The notes beneath the pieces are model-generated. The model had not been told where the DNA came from, searched no databases, and saw nothing but the letters and a program-made list of their open reading frames with translations. A stretch of DNA of 64,000 nucleotides, taken from contig JAKEEU010000056.1 in NCBI GenBank assembly GCA_022616415.1, positions 96,837 through 160,836 of the forward strand, given 5' to 3'. Positions 1 through 7,947 of this stretch are shown here, piece after piece (the stretch's first letter is position 1; every line of letters starts with the position of its first letter). This DNA is from Candidatus Zhuqueibacterota bacterium (GTDB taxonomy: Bacteria; Zhuqueibacterota; Zhuqueibacteria; Zhuqueibacterales; Zhuqueibacteraceae). Made by a program: the position numbers and the translations under genes.

Positions 1-19
1 GGCTCGCTTTTAACGAGCC
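1..19. repeat. Short hairpin at window edge
   Basis: GGCTCG (1-6) and CGAGCC (14-19) form a 6-bp stem with a 7-base loop. It may be the end of a terminator or repeat belonging to a gene outside the window; no T-run follows directly. Confidence 0.3.
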
Positions 20-85
20 GAAGCTGCCGTTTTTGATTCAAGAAATAGAAACTCTCTTCATTGCCCCATCACGAGGTTGACGCCC

Positions 86-1099
86 ATGCCCCACCGCGAA
101 GGCTTTGCTTGTGCCGGCAATTGGATCATCGACCATGTGCGGCTGATCGACCATTATCCTGGGGAGGAGGGACTCGCGTTCATTCGCGAAGAGTCGAGAA
201 GCACGGGCGGATGCGCTTATAATGTCATTTGCGACTTGCGCGCCATCGATCCGGATTTGCCGCTGTATGCCATCGGCGTGGTCGGCGAGGATGAAGACGG
301 CCATTTCATTCTCGATGATTGCCACAAGCGTGATATTGATACGTTCCAACTCGTGGCAACGAGTGAAGCGCCGACGGCGCACACCGAGGTGATGTTCTCG
401 CAGGCGAGCAACCGGCGCACGTTTTTTTATAATCCCGGCGCCAATAATTTGCTAGACGTGGCGCATTTTGATTTCGACCACTGCCTGGCAAAATGGCTGC
501 ACCTCGGCTATCTGCTGCTGTTGGAAAAGCTCGATCAGCCCGACCCGCAATTTGGCACGCACGCCGGACGGGTATTGCAGATGGCGAAAGCAGCCGGACT
601 CATCACCTCCGTGGATCTGGTCACGGCTGAGAGCGACGCCTATCAGCGCGTCGTCGTGCCGGTTCTGCCGCAGGTCGATTATTTTATCATCAACGAAATT
701 GAAGCCGAGCGCACCACAGGCATAAAAACCCGTTCCGATGGCGCTTTATTGAAAGACGGCGTCGAGTCGGCAGCAACGCGGTTATTGGCGCTTGGCGTTA
801 ATCGCGGCGTGGTCATTCATTTTCCGGAAGGAGGCTTCGCCGCGCTCAAAGATGACTCTAAATTTTGGCAGGGCGCTCTCGCCTTGCCGCCGGACAAGAT
901 TCGCAATACGACCGGCGCGGGCGACGCATTTTGTGCCGGTTTTCTATATGGCGGCTATCACGAGTGGCCGGTGCAACAGTGCTTGGAAATGGGCGTCTGT
1001 TGTGCTGCGGGCAATATTGGTGTTGCGGCTTCCAGCGGGGGGATGGCGGTCAAGGAGGCGAATTTTGCGCTTTTGCAGAAGCATGCTTGCCGTATGTAA
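86..1099 (+). CDS. PfkB-family carbohydrate kinase
   Basis: Cytoplasmic ATP-dependent sugar or nucleoside kinase of the ribokinase/PfkB superfamily. The C-terminal signature TTGAGDAF is intact, with the catalytic-base Asp near residue 280, and the N-terminal glycine-rich STGGCAYN stretch that contacts the sugar is present. Length (about 337 residues) is normal for the family. I chose ATG 86 because GAGG at 73-76 lies 9 bases upstream; an in-frame TTG at 77 is the alternative. It stands alone before a 620-base gap, so its substrate cannot be read from context. A 2-keto-3-deoxygluconate kinase role would suit the uronate pathway far downstream but nothing in the sequence singles that out. Confidence 0.85.
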   Translation: MPHREGFACAGNWIIDHVRLIDHYPGEEGLAFIREESRSTGGCAYNVICDLRAIDPDLPLYAIGVVGEDEDGHFILDDCHKRDIDTFQLVATSEAPTAHTEVMFSQASNRRTFFYNPGANNLLDVAHFDFDHCLAKWLHLGYLLLLEKLDQPDPQFGTHAGRVLQMAKAAGLITSVDLVTAESDAYQRVVVPVLPQVDYFIINEIEAERTTGIKTRSDGALLKDGVESAATRLLALGVNRGVVIHFPEGGFAALKDDSKFWQGALALPPDKIRNTTGAGDAFCAGFLYGGYHEWPVQQCLEMGVCCAAGNIGVAASSGGMAVKEANFALLQKHACRM

Positions 1100-1720
1100 G
1101 GTTGCGGCAAATTGCCGCGTTACGATTTGAATTAAAGACCGGCGGTCTATGCTACGTTCTGTGCGACTTCCGCGACGGAGGCCTTTGGCTGTATATTATT
1201 ACGTTTGCGCTCACTATGTTCAAGCGGATATACGGCGAATTTTCAGATGGTCAAAATTCGACTAGCAACAGAGAATTCTCTTGACAAAAATGAAAGTAAA
1301 TCGTAACTTTGATATGTCGGTGGATGATTTTCGGCCATTACGGGAAGATGGTGATGAGATGAAAGACGAATGGTCTCGCCGTTGAGTCGTTTAATTCCAA
1401 AGTTGCATGCTTGATCACTTGAGCTTCAAGATTAACCGTTGGGGAAGTTTGGGAAATCAGATCTTTCCATATTCATTCAGGGCTGTCGGGCCGGAGCCGG
1501 CGTTACATGTTCTGATGCCATCATTTTTCCCTTTCTTGTTTTTGACTTCTCCCTCGCTGTGGACTGGCTTCGCTTTATTTCAACAAGATAAAGGAAAAGC
1601 GGGTATTCCATCCCCAAAAATTCGTCAGCGCGCCGGCGTTTGTCAGGTGATCGCCGTTTTACGTTTAAGCCGAAGATGAAACTCGATTCAATGCACTGCA
1701 GCATGAACTGAAACAAACTC
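1100..1720 (+). other. Intergenic gap with a possible promoter and 31-codon ORF
   Basis: No convincing gene. TTGACA at 1281-1286 and TAACTT at 1304-1309 are 17 bp apart; the latter continues as TAACTTTG, which also fits the Bacteroidetes-type -7 element TAnnTTTG. An ATG at 1290 opens a 31-codon acidic ORF ending at 1385, but it overlaps the promoter candidate and has no clear ribosome-binding site, so at most one of the two is likely real. The remainder shows nothing recognisable. Confidence 0.3.
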
Positions 1721-2869
1721 ATGGTAACGGAATTGGCAGTTAAACCGGCATTTCCCAATCTTGCCGTTGGAGAAATGCCGAGAAAAAATAAAATTTTGGT
1801 GGTCGATGATGTGCCGGTTAATGTGCAGCTTTTGACGACCTATTTGACCTCAGTTGGCTATGAAGTTGTGACGGCGCGTGATGGACAGGAGGCGCTTGAT
1901 CAGGTGGCGGCAACGCTGCCGGATTTGATTTTGCTCGATGTGATGATGCCGAAGCTGAACGGCTTCGAGGTCTGCGAGCGTTTGAAATCCGACCCCACCA
2001 CCCGCATCATTCCGGTGATCATGGTCACGGCGCTGAACGAAATCGAAGATAAAATCAAAGCGACGGAATCCGGCGCGGACGACTTTGTCAGCAAGCCGTT
2101 CAACAAGCTGGAGCTGCTGACGCGCGTGAAGTCGCTGTTGCGCATCAAGCAACTGCACGACGAGCTGAGCGCGAAAGTGCGCGAGCTGGAGCTGGCGAGA
2201 GAACGCTTGCGGCAGTTGGCCATCACCGACGGCTTGACCGGTTTGTACAATCACCGCTATTTTAAAGAGCACCTCGAACAGGAGCTTTATCGTGCCAGCC
2301 GGCACCAGTCGCGGGTATCGGTGGTGATGGTCGATATCGATCACTTCAAAAAATTCAATGACACGTATGGCCATCCGGCCGGCGATGCGATTTTGCGCGC
2401 TATCGCCATGTTGTTGAAAGAAAATATTCGCAAGATCGACCTGGCGGCGCGTTACGGCGGCGAGGAGTTTTGCTTGGTGTTGGTGGAAACCCCCAAAGCT
2501 GCGGCCATCGTTGTGGCCGAAAAGGTGCGCCGGTTGGTGGAAGCGCATCTCTTCGACCTTTTGCGAGACGGGCAATTGTTTCCTGCAACGGCGACGAACC
2601 AGCCGAGCGATGGGAGATTCTCCCAATCTTCGGCTGGGGAGGAGAAGAACCATAACTCCGGAACGGAAGTCGTTGTGGCTGCGGAGCCATGGCAGGAAAC
2701 TCACGTGATGCCGAGGAATAATTTGCGCGAAAAATTTCACACCACGATCAGCATGGGCATCGCCACATTTCCGGACGACGCGGTGGAACTGAGCCAGCTC
2801 ATCGAGGTGGCTGATCAGCGTTTGTACAAGGCAAAAAAACAAGGACGCAACCAGGTGGTCATGGAGTAG
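1721..2869 (+). CDS. Receiver-GGDEF diguanylate cyclase response regulator
   Basis: PleD/WspR-like response regulator that should make cyclic di-GMP when phosphorylated. A receiver domain (about residues 22-145; phospho-acceptor Asp73 in LLDVMMP) is joined by a coiled-coil linker to a GGDEF domain beginning DGLTGLYNHRYF. The active-site motif is GGEEF (246-250) and an inhibitory-site RKID precedes it by five residues, so both activity and product inhibition are expected. Unusual: about 60 extra, low-complexity residues (about 285-345) split the GGDEF domain between the active site and the SMGIATF strand; their DNA contains a nested palindrome at 2599-2637. Start is uncertain: ATG 1721 has no clear Shine-Dalgarno, and ATG 1775 begins directly at the receiver fold. 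First gene of a five-gene signalling run. Confidence 0.88.
   Translation: MVTELAVKPAFPNLAVGEMPRKNKILVVDDVPVNVQLLTTYLTSVGYEVVTARDGQEALDQVAATLPDLILLDVMMPKLNGFEVCERLKSDPTTRIIPVIMVTALNEIEDKIKATESGADDFVSKPFNKLELLTRVKSLLRIKQLHDELSAKVRELELARERLRQLAITDGLTGLYNHRYFKEHLEQELYRASRHQSRVSVVMVDIDHFKKFNDTYGHPAGDAILRAIAMLLKENIRKIDLAARYGGEEFCLVLVETPKAAAIVVAEKVRRLVEAHLFDLLRDGQLFPATATNQPSDGRFSQSSAGEEKNHNSGTEVVVAAEPWQETHVMPRNNLREKFHTTISMGIATFPDDAVELSQLIEVADQRLYKAKKQGRNQVVME
2599..2637. repeat. Nested palindrome inside the GGDEF insertion
   Basis: An 8-bp outer inverted pair CCAGCCGA (2599-2606) / TCGGCTGG (2630-2637) encloses a 7-bp inner pair TGGGAGA (2611-2617) / TCTCCCA (2619-2625) with a one-base spacer. It resembles a REP-like or cruciform element and lies in coding sequence, exactly in the segment absent from ordinary GGDEF domains. 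Confidence 0.7.
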
Positions 2870-2942
2870 GAACGTCATGCCCAAGTCAAAATCGTTGTGG
2901 GCTGTGGAGGTCGGGTTGTGAAGGCCGTGAATCAGGAAATCT

Positions 2943-4448
2943 ATGATTGATTTTCTCTTTTTCATGCGGAAAACGATTTTCCGCAAAGTTTTCGTCATCA
3001 CGTGGCTGGTGGCGCTGGTCCCGTTGTTTGTGCTCTGGCTTTATCTCATGAACGAGTTCCAGGGATTTCAGGCGACCGGCCAAACGGCGGTGGTCTTTTA
3101 TGCGTTTTTAGTTTTGGCCACGCTGTTGGCAATCATCGGCACGTATTTTCTTTCCAAGCGCATCAGCCTTCCCATCACCCACTTCACCCGCACGGCGACC
3201 GAGATCGCGCGCGGCAATTTCAACGAGCGCGTCATCGTCGAATCGCAAGATGAGCTTGGGCGGTTGGCAAAAATTTTCAATTATATGACGGAAGAGCTCC
3301 ATCGCCTGCGCAAGATGGATTTGAACCGCATCATCAACGAGAAAAAGAAAAACGACACCATCATCAAAAACATTGCCGACGGCGTCATCGTCACCGACCC
3401 CAACAACCGCATTCTCGTGATGAACTCGGTGATGGAATCCTGGTTTGGCATTCACGAAAAGGAGTGCCTCGGCAAGCCGCTGGAGCAGTGCATTTCCAAC
3501 AACACGCTGCTGCAGTTCATCCGCCACGTATTGCAAAACGACGCCACAAAAAACACGCCGACCACCGAAATCGTCATCAAATCCACCAAAACCTGGCGGG
3601 ACATTTTTCTGCAAGCGCATGCGGCGCGGGTGAACAACGAGCAAAACGAGCTGATCGGCATCGTCACCATTTTGCGCGACATCACGCGCGAAAAAGAGAT
3701 CGACCGCATGAAAACCGAGCTGGTGTCGATGGTGGCGCACGAGCTCCGCTCGCCGCTCACCTCGATCTCCGGCTTCAGTGAGCTGCTGCTCGATCCGACA
3801 GTCAATCGCGAGCAATCGGAAGAATATGCGACGATCATTCTCAAGGAATCCAACCGGCTTAGTGATCTTATCAACAAATTCCTCGACATCTCGAAAATCG
3901 AGGCGGGAAAAAGCCAGGCCAAAAAGGCGCCGATGCAAATCCGCGACGTGGTCGACAAGGTGCTGGACGTGAATCTCCACCAGGCGGAAAAGAAAGGCAT
4001 CGTCGTCAGCGTCAAGGTTTCGCCGAATTTGCCGTTGGTGCTCGGCGACCCCGACATGCTGGAACAGGTGGTTCTTAATTTGTTCACTAACGCCGTTAAA
4101 TACAGCCCGGAAAATACGGCCATTGAAATTCGCCTGAAAGAGCGCGAGAGCGAAGTGTTGATCGAAGTCGAGGACAACGGGTACGGCATTTCCGAGAAAT
4201 CGCAGCAAAGGTTGTTTGAAAAATTCTATCGGGTGACGGACAACGAAAAAGTGCGCGAGATCACCGGCACCGGGCTTGGCCTGGCGCTGGTAAAAGAGAT
4301 CGTCGAGATTCACGGCGGCTCGATTGCCGTTCAGAGCAAGCTTGGGGACGGCTCGACGTTTTCGTTTACGATTCCCAAATACTCCGGCCGTTTTCACGAA
4401 ATGGAATTTGATGAGGTCGAAGTCGATATGGTCTCCGGCGCGTACTAA
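2943..4448 (+). CDS. Membrane sensor histidine kinase (HAMP-PAS-HisKA-HATPase)
   Basis: Inner-membrane histidine kinase of 501 residues. Two hydrophobic helices (about 15-37 and 48-70) are separated by only some ten residues, so there is virtually no periplasmic sensor; sensing is probably by membrane or by the cytoplasmic PAS domain (about 130-250). A HAMP domain follows the second helix. Phospho-acceptor His266 sits in MVAHELRSPLT; N box NLFTNAVKYSPE, G1 DNGYGIS and G2 GTGLGLAL are intact. AGGA at 2934-2937 lies five bases before ATG 2943. It follows the diguanylate cyclase by about 70 bases on the same strand, and is a plausible phosphodonor for it. Confidence 0.9.
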   Translation: MIDFLFFMRKTIFRKVFVITWLVALVPLFVLWLYLMNEFQGFQATGQTAVVFYAFLVLATLLAIIGTYFLSKRISLPITHFTRTATEIARGNFNERVIVESQDELGRLAKIFNYMTEELHRLRKMDLNRIINEKKKNDTIIKNIADGVIVTDPNNRILVMNSVMESWFGIHEKECLGKPLEQCISNNTLLQFIRHVLQNDATKNTPTTEIVIKSTKTWRDIFLQAHAARVNNEQNELIGIVTILRDITREKEIDRMKTELVSMVAHELRSPLTSISGFSELLLDPTVNREQSEEYATIILKESNRLSDLINKFLDISKIEAGKSQAKKAPMQIRDVVDKVLDVNLHQAEKKGIVVSVKVSPNLPLVLGDPDMLEQVVLNLFTNAVKYSPENTAIEIRLKERESEVLIEVEDNGYGISEKSQQRLFEKFYRVTDNEKVREITGTGLGLALVKEIVEIHGGSIAVQSKLGDGSTFSFTIPKYSGRFHEMEFDEVEVDMVSGAY

Positions 4449-4552
4449 AATGCTCGCCGGTTGGCCCGTTTGCCAGTTAATCGGTGAAGGATTTTTCGGC
4501 AGTTTCAACCGGCTAACGGGCAAACCAGCAAACCAGCTAACCTTACGAAGGG
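4449..4552. repeat. Intergenic repeat patch with interleaved complementary segments
   Basis: Segments GCCGGTT and CCCGTTTGCC near 4457-4476 recur as complements AACCGGC and CGGGCAAAC near 4507-4525, but in the order A B ... A' B' rather than a simple hairpin. The pattern may be a degenerate dispersed repeat or a pseudoknot-capable leader before the next kinase gene. Confidence 0.4.
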
Positions 4553-4558
4553 ATGCTT

Positions 4559-5569
4559 GTGGAATCGAGGAAAGTTCTGCTCAAGGATTCCTTGTGGGCG
4601 CTGCCGGTGCGGATCAAGAAACTTCTGGTTGCACCGGTTCAGCGTCGCGGCAAAGGGATGGCAGTGGCGGCGAGGCACGATGGCGATCGGCGAGAGGAAG
4701 AGCGCGCCTCGATTTCCCGCTCGAAAACTAAAATCGCGCCGAAAAAGTCGCCCTGGCAACGGCGCCGCCGGTTTCGCGCGCGCTTGTCCGAGGCCCAAAA
4801 GCACGCGCGGCAGCTCGAGGCGCTCAATCGCCTGCAGGCCGAATTTATCGCCAACGTCAGCCATGAGCTGCGCACGCCGCTCAACGGCATTCTCGGCTAT
4901 GCCGAGCTTTTGCGCGATGGCATGTACGGCCAATTGGCGCCGGCGCAGCAGGAGGTGGTTGAACACATTCGCGCTTGCGGCAATCACCTGCTCGACTTGG
5001 TCAACGAAATTCTCGATCTCTCGCGCTTGCAGCAGCACCAAATGCAGCTCGAGATCTCGACGATTGCGCCGGTGGAATTGATTGAGGCCGCGGCTGCGGC
5101 GGTAGATCCGCTCGCCCGGCAGCGGCGCTTGAATTTGGTTACCCGCTGCGAGCCGGACCTGCCGCTTTTGCGGGTGGATTTTCGCCGGCTGTATCAAGTG
5201 TTGTTGAACTTGCTCAGCAATGCCATTAAATTCACGAAGGAGGGAACGGTGGAAATCGGCGCGCGCCGCGAGAGCAACGGCATTCGTTTTCACGTGAAAG
5301 ACACCGGCATCGGCATCGCGCCGGAATTTGCGCGTTACGTCTTCAAGGAATTTCACCAGCTTGCCCCGGTTTTTTCGCTGCAAAGAAACGAGCGATCAGC
5401 CGCCCCACTAAAGGGTGAACCACCGGATGGCGTTGCCCGACCGTTTGGCGGCGTGGGCCTGGGACTCAGTCTCTCAAAACGCTTGGTCGAATTGCACGGC
5501 GGCAAAATCGCCTACGCGACCAAGGAGAACGAGGGGACGGAGTTTTATTTTCATATTCCGATTGCCTGA
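4559..5569 (+). CDS. Soluble histidine kinase (HisKA-HATPase)
   Basis: Cytoplasmic histidine kinase lacking transmembrane segments. After a basic, low-complexity N-terminus (about 75 residues) and a short coiled coil come HisKA, with the His in ANVSHELRTPLNGI (CAT at 4862-4864), and HATPase with NLLSNAIKFT, DTGIGIAP and GGVGLGLSLSK. A stretch of about 20 residues (DNA around 5385-5445) is inserted between the F box and the G2 box compared with typical kinases. GTG 4559 is preferred because GAAGGG lies six bases upstream; ATG 4553 directly abuts that site. With no own sensor domain it may serve as an accessory kinase to its neighbours. Confidence 0.85.
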   Translation: MESRKVLLKDSLWALPVRIKKLLVAPVQRRGKGMAVAARHDGDRREEERASISRSKTKIAPKKSPWQRRRRFRARLSEAQKHARQLEALNRLQAEFIANVSHELRTPLNGILGYAELLRDGMYGQLAPAQQEVVEHIRACGNHLLDLVNEILDLSRLQQHQMQLEISTIAPVELIEAAAAAVDPLARQRRLNLVTRCEPDLPLLRVDFRRLYQVLLNLLSNAIKFTKEGTVEIGARRESNGIRFHVKDTGIGIAPEFARYVFKEFHQLAPVFSLQRNERSAAPLKGEPPDGVARPFGGVGLGLSLSKRLVELHGGKIAYATKENEGTEFYFHIPIA

Positions 5570-5617
5570 GCCGGTAAGATATTAACCGCTAATAAACGCG
5601 AATAAAGGGAAAGTTGA

Positions 5618-7861
5618 GTGGTGGACAATTACGACAATATCCGTTCCTCTGATGCCTCAACGCCGGCGGCCGACAAGCCGGCGAAACGGCTCAAAAGCCC
5701 GGCGGGGCTTTTGGGGTCGGCTGTCGAGCTGTCCAAAGACGAGCCGGCCACGGAGGAACTCGTCGTCGACGAGGCCGGATTGTTTCCGGAATCGCCCAAG
5801 CCAAAGCGCGACAAGAAAACCATTCTCGTCATCGACGACGACGCCGACCAGCGCGAGATCACCCAAAAAATTCTCACCGGCGCCGGATACGATTTTCTCG
5901 AAGCTGCAAATGGCGAAGGCGGGCTCCGCCTGCTCCTGGAAAAGAAGCCGGATTTGGTGCTGCTCGATTACGTCATGCCGCACTTGAGCGGCGCCGAGGT
6001 GCTGCAGGAATTGGCGAGCAACCCGCTTTATCGCAGCGTCAACGAAACGCCGGTGATCATGCTGACGGCGAAGATGCGGCAGGACGTCAATTACACGCGG
6101 CTCTTTCAGTTGGGGCTCAGCATGTATCTGGAAAAGCCGTTTGCCAGCCGCGAGCTGGTCAACGTCATCGACAATGTTTTTATCTTGCACGACCTGCGCC
6201 AGCGCAACCGCGAGTTGGAGCAGCGCATCAAGCGCACCGAATACAAGTATCAGGATCTCATTGAAAACGCCAGCGATCTGATCTTTACGCTCAACACCCA
6301 CGGTCAGTTTGTTTTCATCAATCGCCGCCTCTCCGTGCTCACCGGCTATCTGCGCGAAGCCTGGAAAGACCGGAATTTTGCCGATATGGTTTTGCCGGAA
6401 GACCGCGCCAGCGCCGAGATCAATTTTCGCAACACCCTCAAAGGCAAGTCGCGCATTTTCGAGATGCGCATCCGCGCGCAGACCGGCAAGATCATTTATC
6501 TTTCCACCAACATCAACCCCATCTTCGACCGCGGCGAAGTCGTCGGCTGCGTCGGCATTGCGCGCGACGTGACCCAGCGCAAGAAGCTCGAACAGGAAAT
6601 CACCGAACTGAAAAATTTCAACGAGAGCATCATTCAAAGCATCGGCTCCGGCCTGATGACCGTCGATCTCGAGCGCCGGATCACTTCGTTCAACCAAGCC
6701 GCGGAAGAAGTGCTCGGCTGGCGCGCCTACGAGGTGGTGGGCCGCTACCTCGACGAGATTTTTTCGCCGGAAGAACGCCAGCGCCTGCTGACTTCGAACA
6801 GCTTGGAATTTGCCAACACCATTGCCTCCTCAACTCATCATAATAAAACTGACGCCGATCTCAAGCCTTCATTATCGACCTGGAACCCAAAGACCTCGGA
6901 CCTTAAGATTTCGGACTTCAAGGCCTCGGACTTTAAGACTTCGGACACAAAAGCTTCGGACGACTTGGAAACCGGCGGATTGCCAAACCGCGAAATGGAG
7001 ATCAAACGCAAAGACGGGAAAACCATTCACGTCGGCTTTTCGGTGACGTCTCGCATCGACAACCACAATCAACGCGTAGGAACGATCATTTCATTTCGTG
7101 ACATTTCGCTGATCAAGCAGATGCAGGCCGAGGTGTTGCGCATGGATCGTCTGGCCTCGTTGGGCGTTCTCGCCAGCGGCATTGCGCACGAAATCCGCAA
7201 CCCGCTGGCCGGCATCAAAACCGTGGCGCAAACGCTCGAAGAAGACATCGATCCCAACGACAACCGGCGTGAATACGTGGCGCGGATCATCCGCCAGGTG
7301 AATCGGATGGACGATCTGTTGAAAACGCTGTTTTCGTATGCCCGGCCAAAATCGCCGGTGCCGAGCAAGTGCCGCTTGCAGGATATCGTCAGCGAAGTCA
7401 AAGCGCTCATGCAGCAACGCTTCGAAAAGAGCGGCATCGAGTTTGTCGAAAATTACGCGCACGACTTGCCGCCGGCTTACGTCGATTTCCAGCAGATTCA
7501 ACAGGTGTTCTTCAACCTGTTTCTCAATGCCATCGACGCCATGCCGGCCGGCGGCAAATTGATGGTCGTGGCACGTCCCCTATTGACGACGTTGCCACGC
7601 GTCGACCGCCGCCGGCGCCACGCCTCGCCAAACAAGCGCACGTGGCATTCCGAAGTTTGCGTGATCGACACCGGCGAAGGCATCCCCCCGGAAAATTTGC
7701 AAGCCATCTTCGACCCGTTTTTTACAACCAAGCCGCAAGGCTCGGGTTTGGGATTGTCGATCGTTTACCGCATTATCGAGGAGCATCATGGCGACATCCA
7801 CGTTCAGAGTGAGGTGGGGAAGGGGACGACGTTTGCCATGCTGCTGCCGATCGAGGAATAA
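5618..7861 (+). CDS. Receiver-PAS-PAS histidine kinase, NtrB-like
   Basis: Cytoplasmic 747-residue kinase. Order: low-complexity N-terminus (1-65), receiver (66-185, Asp in LLLDYVMP), coiled coil, PAS1 (about 210-325), PAS2 (about 345-500, interrupted), HisKA with His524 in SGIAHEIRNPLAGI, HATPase with NLFLNAIDAMPAGG and GSGLGLSIV. The EIRNPL form is that of NtrB-type kinases, which pair with NtrC activators, and an NtrC-type gene follows 86 bases later. PAS2 contains an insertion (about 408-450) made largely of a 15-bp tandem repeat encoding SD-x-K units. Start GTG 5618 has AAAGGGA seven bases upstream; an adjacent GTG 5621 is possible. The N-terminal receiver suggests it is itself controlled by one of the upstream kinases. 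Confidence 0.9.
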   Translation: MVDNYDNIRSSDASTPAADKPAKRLKSPAGLLGSAVELSKDEPATEELVVDEAGLFPESPKPKRDKKTILVIDDDADQREITQKILTGAGYDFLEAANGEGGLRLLLEKKPDLVLLDYVMPHLSGAEVLQELASNPLYRSVNETPVIMLTAKMRQDVNYTRLFQLGLSMYLEKPFASRELVNVIDNVFILHDLRQRNRELEQRIKRTEYKYQDLIENASDLIFTLNTHGQFVFINRRLSVLTGYLREAWKDRNFADMVLPEDRASAEINFRNTLKGKSRIFEMRIRAQTGKIIYLSTNINPIFDRGEVVGCVGIARDVTQRKKLEQEITELKNFNESIIQSIGSGLMTVDLERRITSFNQAAEEVLGWRAYEVVGRYLDEIFSPEERQRLLTSNSLEFANTIASSTHHNKTDADLKPSLSTWNPKTSDLKISDFKASDFKTSDTKASDDLETGGLPNREMEIKRKDGKTIHVGFSVTSRIDNHNQRVGTIISFRDISLIKQMQAEVLRMDRLASLGVLASGIAHEIRNPLAGIKTVAQTLEEDIDPNDNRREYVARIIRQVNRMDDLLKTLFSYARPKSPVPSKCRLQDIVSEVKALMQQRFEKSGIEFVENYAHDLPPAYVDFQQIQQVFFNLFLNAIDAMPAGGKLMVVARPLLTTLPRVDRRRRHASPNKRTWHSEVCVIDTGEGIPPENLQAIFDPFFTTKPQGSGLGLSIVYRIIEEHHGDIHVQSEVGKGTTFAMLLPIEE
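6896..6961. repeat. 15-bp coding tandem repeat (SD-x-K units)
   Basis: TCGGAC recurs at 6896, 6911, 6926, 6941 and 6956, each followed by nine variable bases, giving residues SDLKI, SDFKA, SDFKT, SDTKA, SDD in frame. It lies in the inserted part of PAS2 of the NtrB-like kinase. Confidence 0.9.
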
Positions 7862-7870
7862 GCTAACATT

Positions 7871-7896
7871 ATCCGGGTGATTCGCGAAACCCGGAT
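7871..7896. repeat. Hairpin between kinase and NtrC-type gene
   Basis: ATCCGGGT (7871-7878) pairs perfectly with ACCCGGAT (7889-7896) across a 10-base loop. No strong T-run follows, so it is more likely an mRNA-processing or attenuating hairpin than a terminator. Confidence 0.45.
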
Positions 7897-7947
7897 ACTA
7901 GAAGCTTTCTTTTAAATTCTTTCATGTGTGATTGATGGAGTTGAGCC

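Noticed and set aside
77..85. TTG at 77 as start of the PfkB kinase
   Set aside because: ATG 86 has GAGG at the right distance, whereas TTG 77 directly abuts it.
1850..4523. Long minus-strand open frames opposite the signalling genes
   Set aside because: They are rich in His, Arg, Gln and Asp in the manner of antisense frames of GC-rich coding DNA, lack ribosome-binding sites and lie opposite clearly conserved kinase domains.
6896..6961. Short regular repeats resembling a CRISPR array
   Set aside because: Period is only 15 bp, units are in frame within a kinase gene and no cas genes occur.
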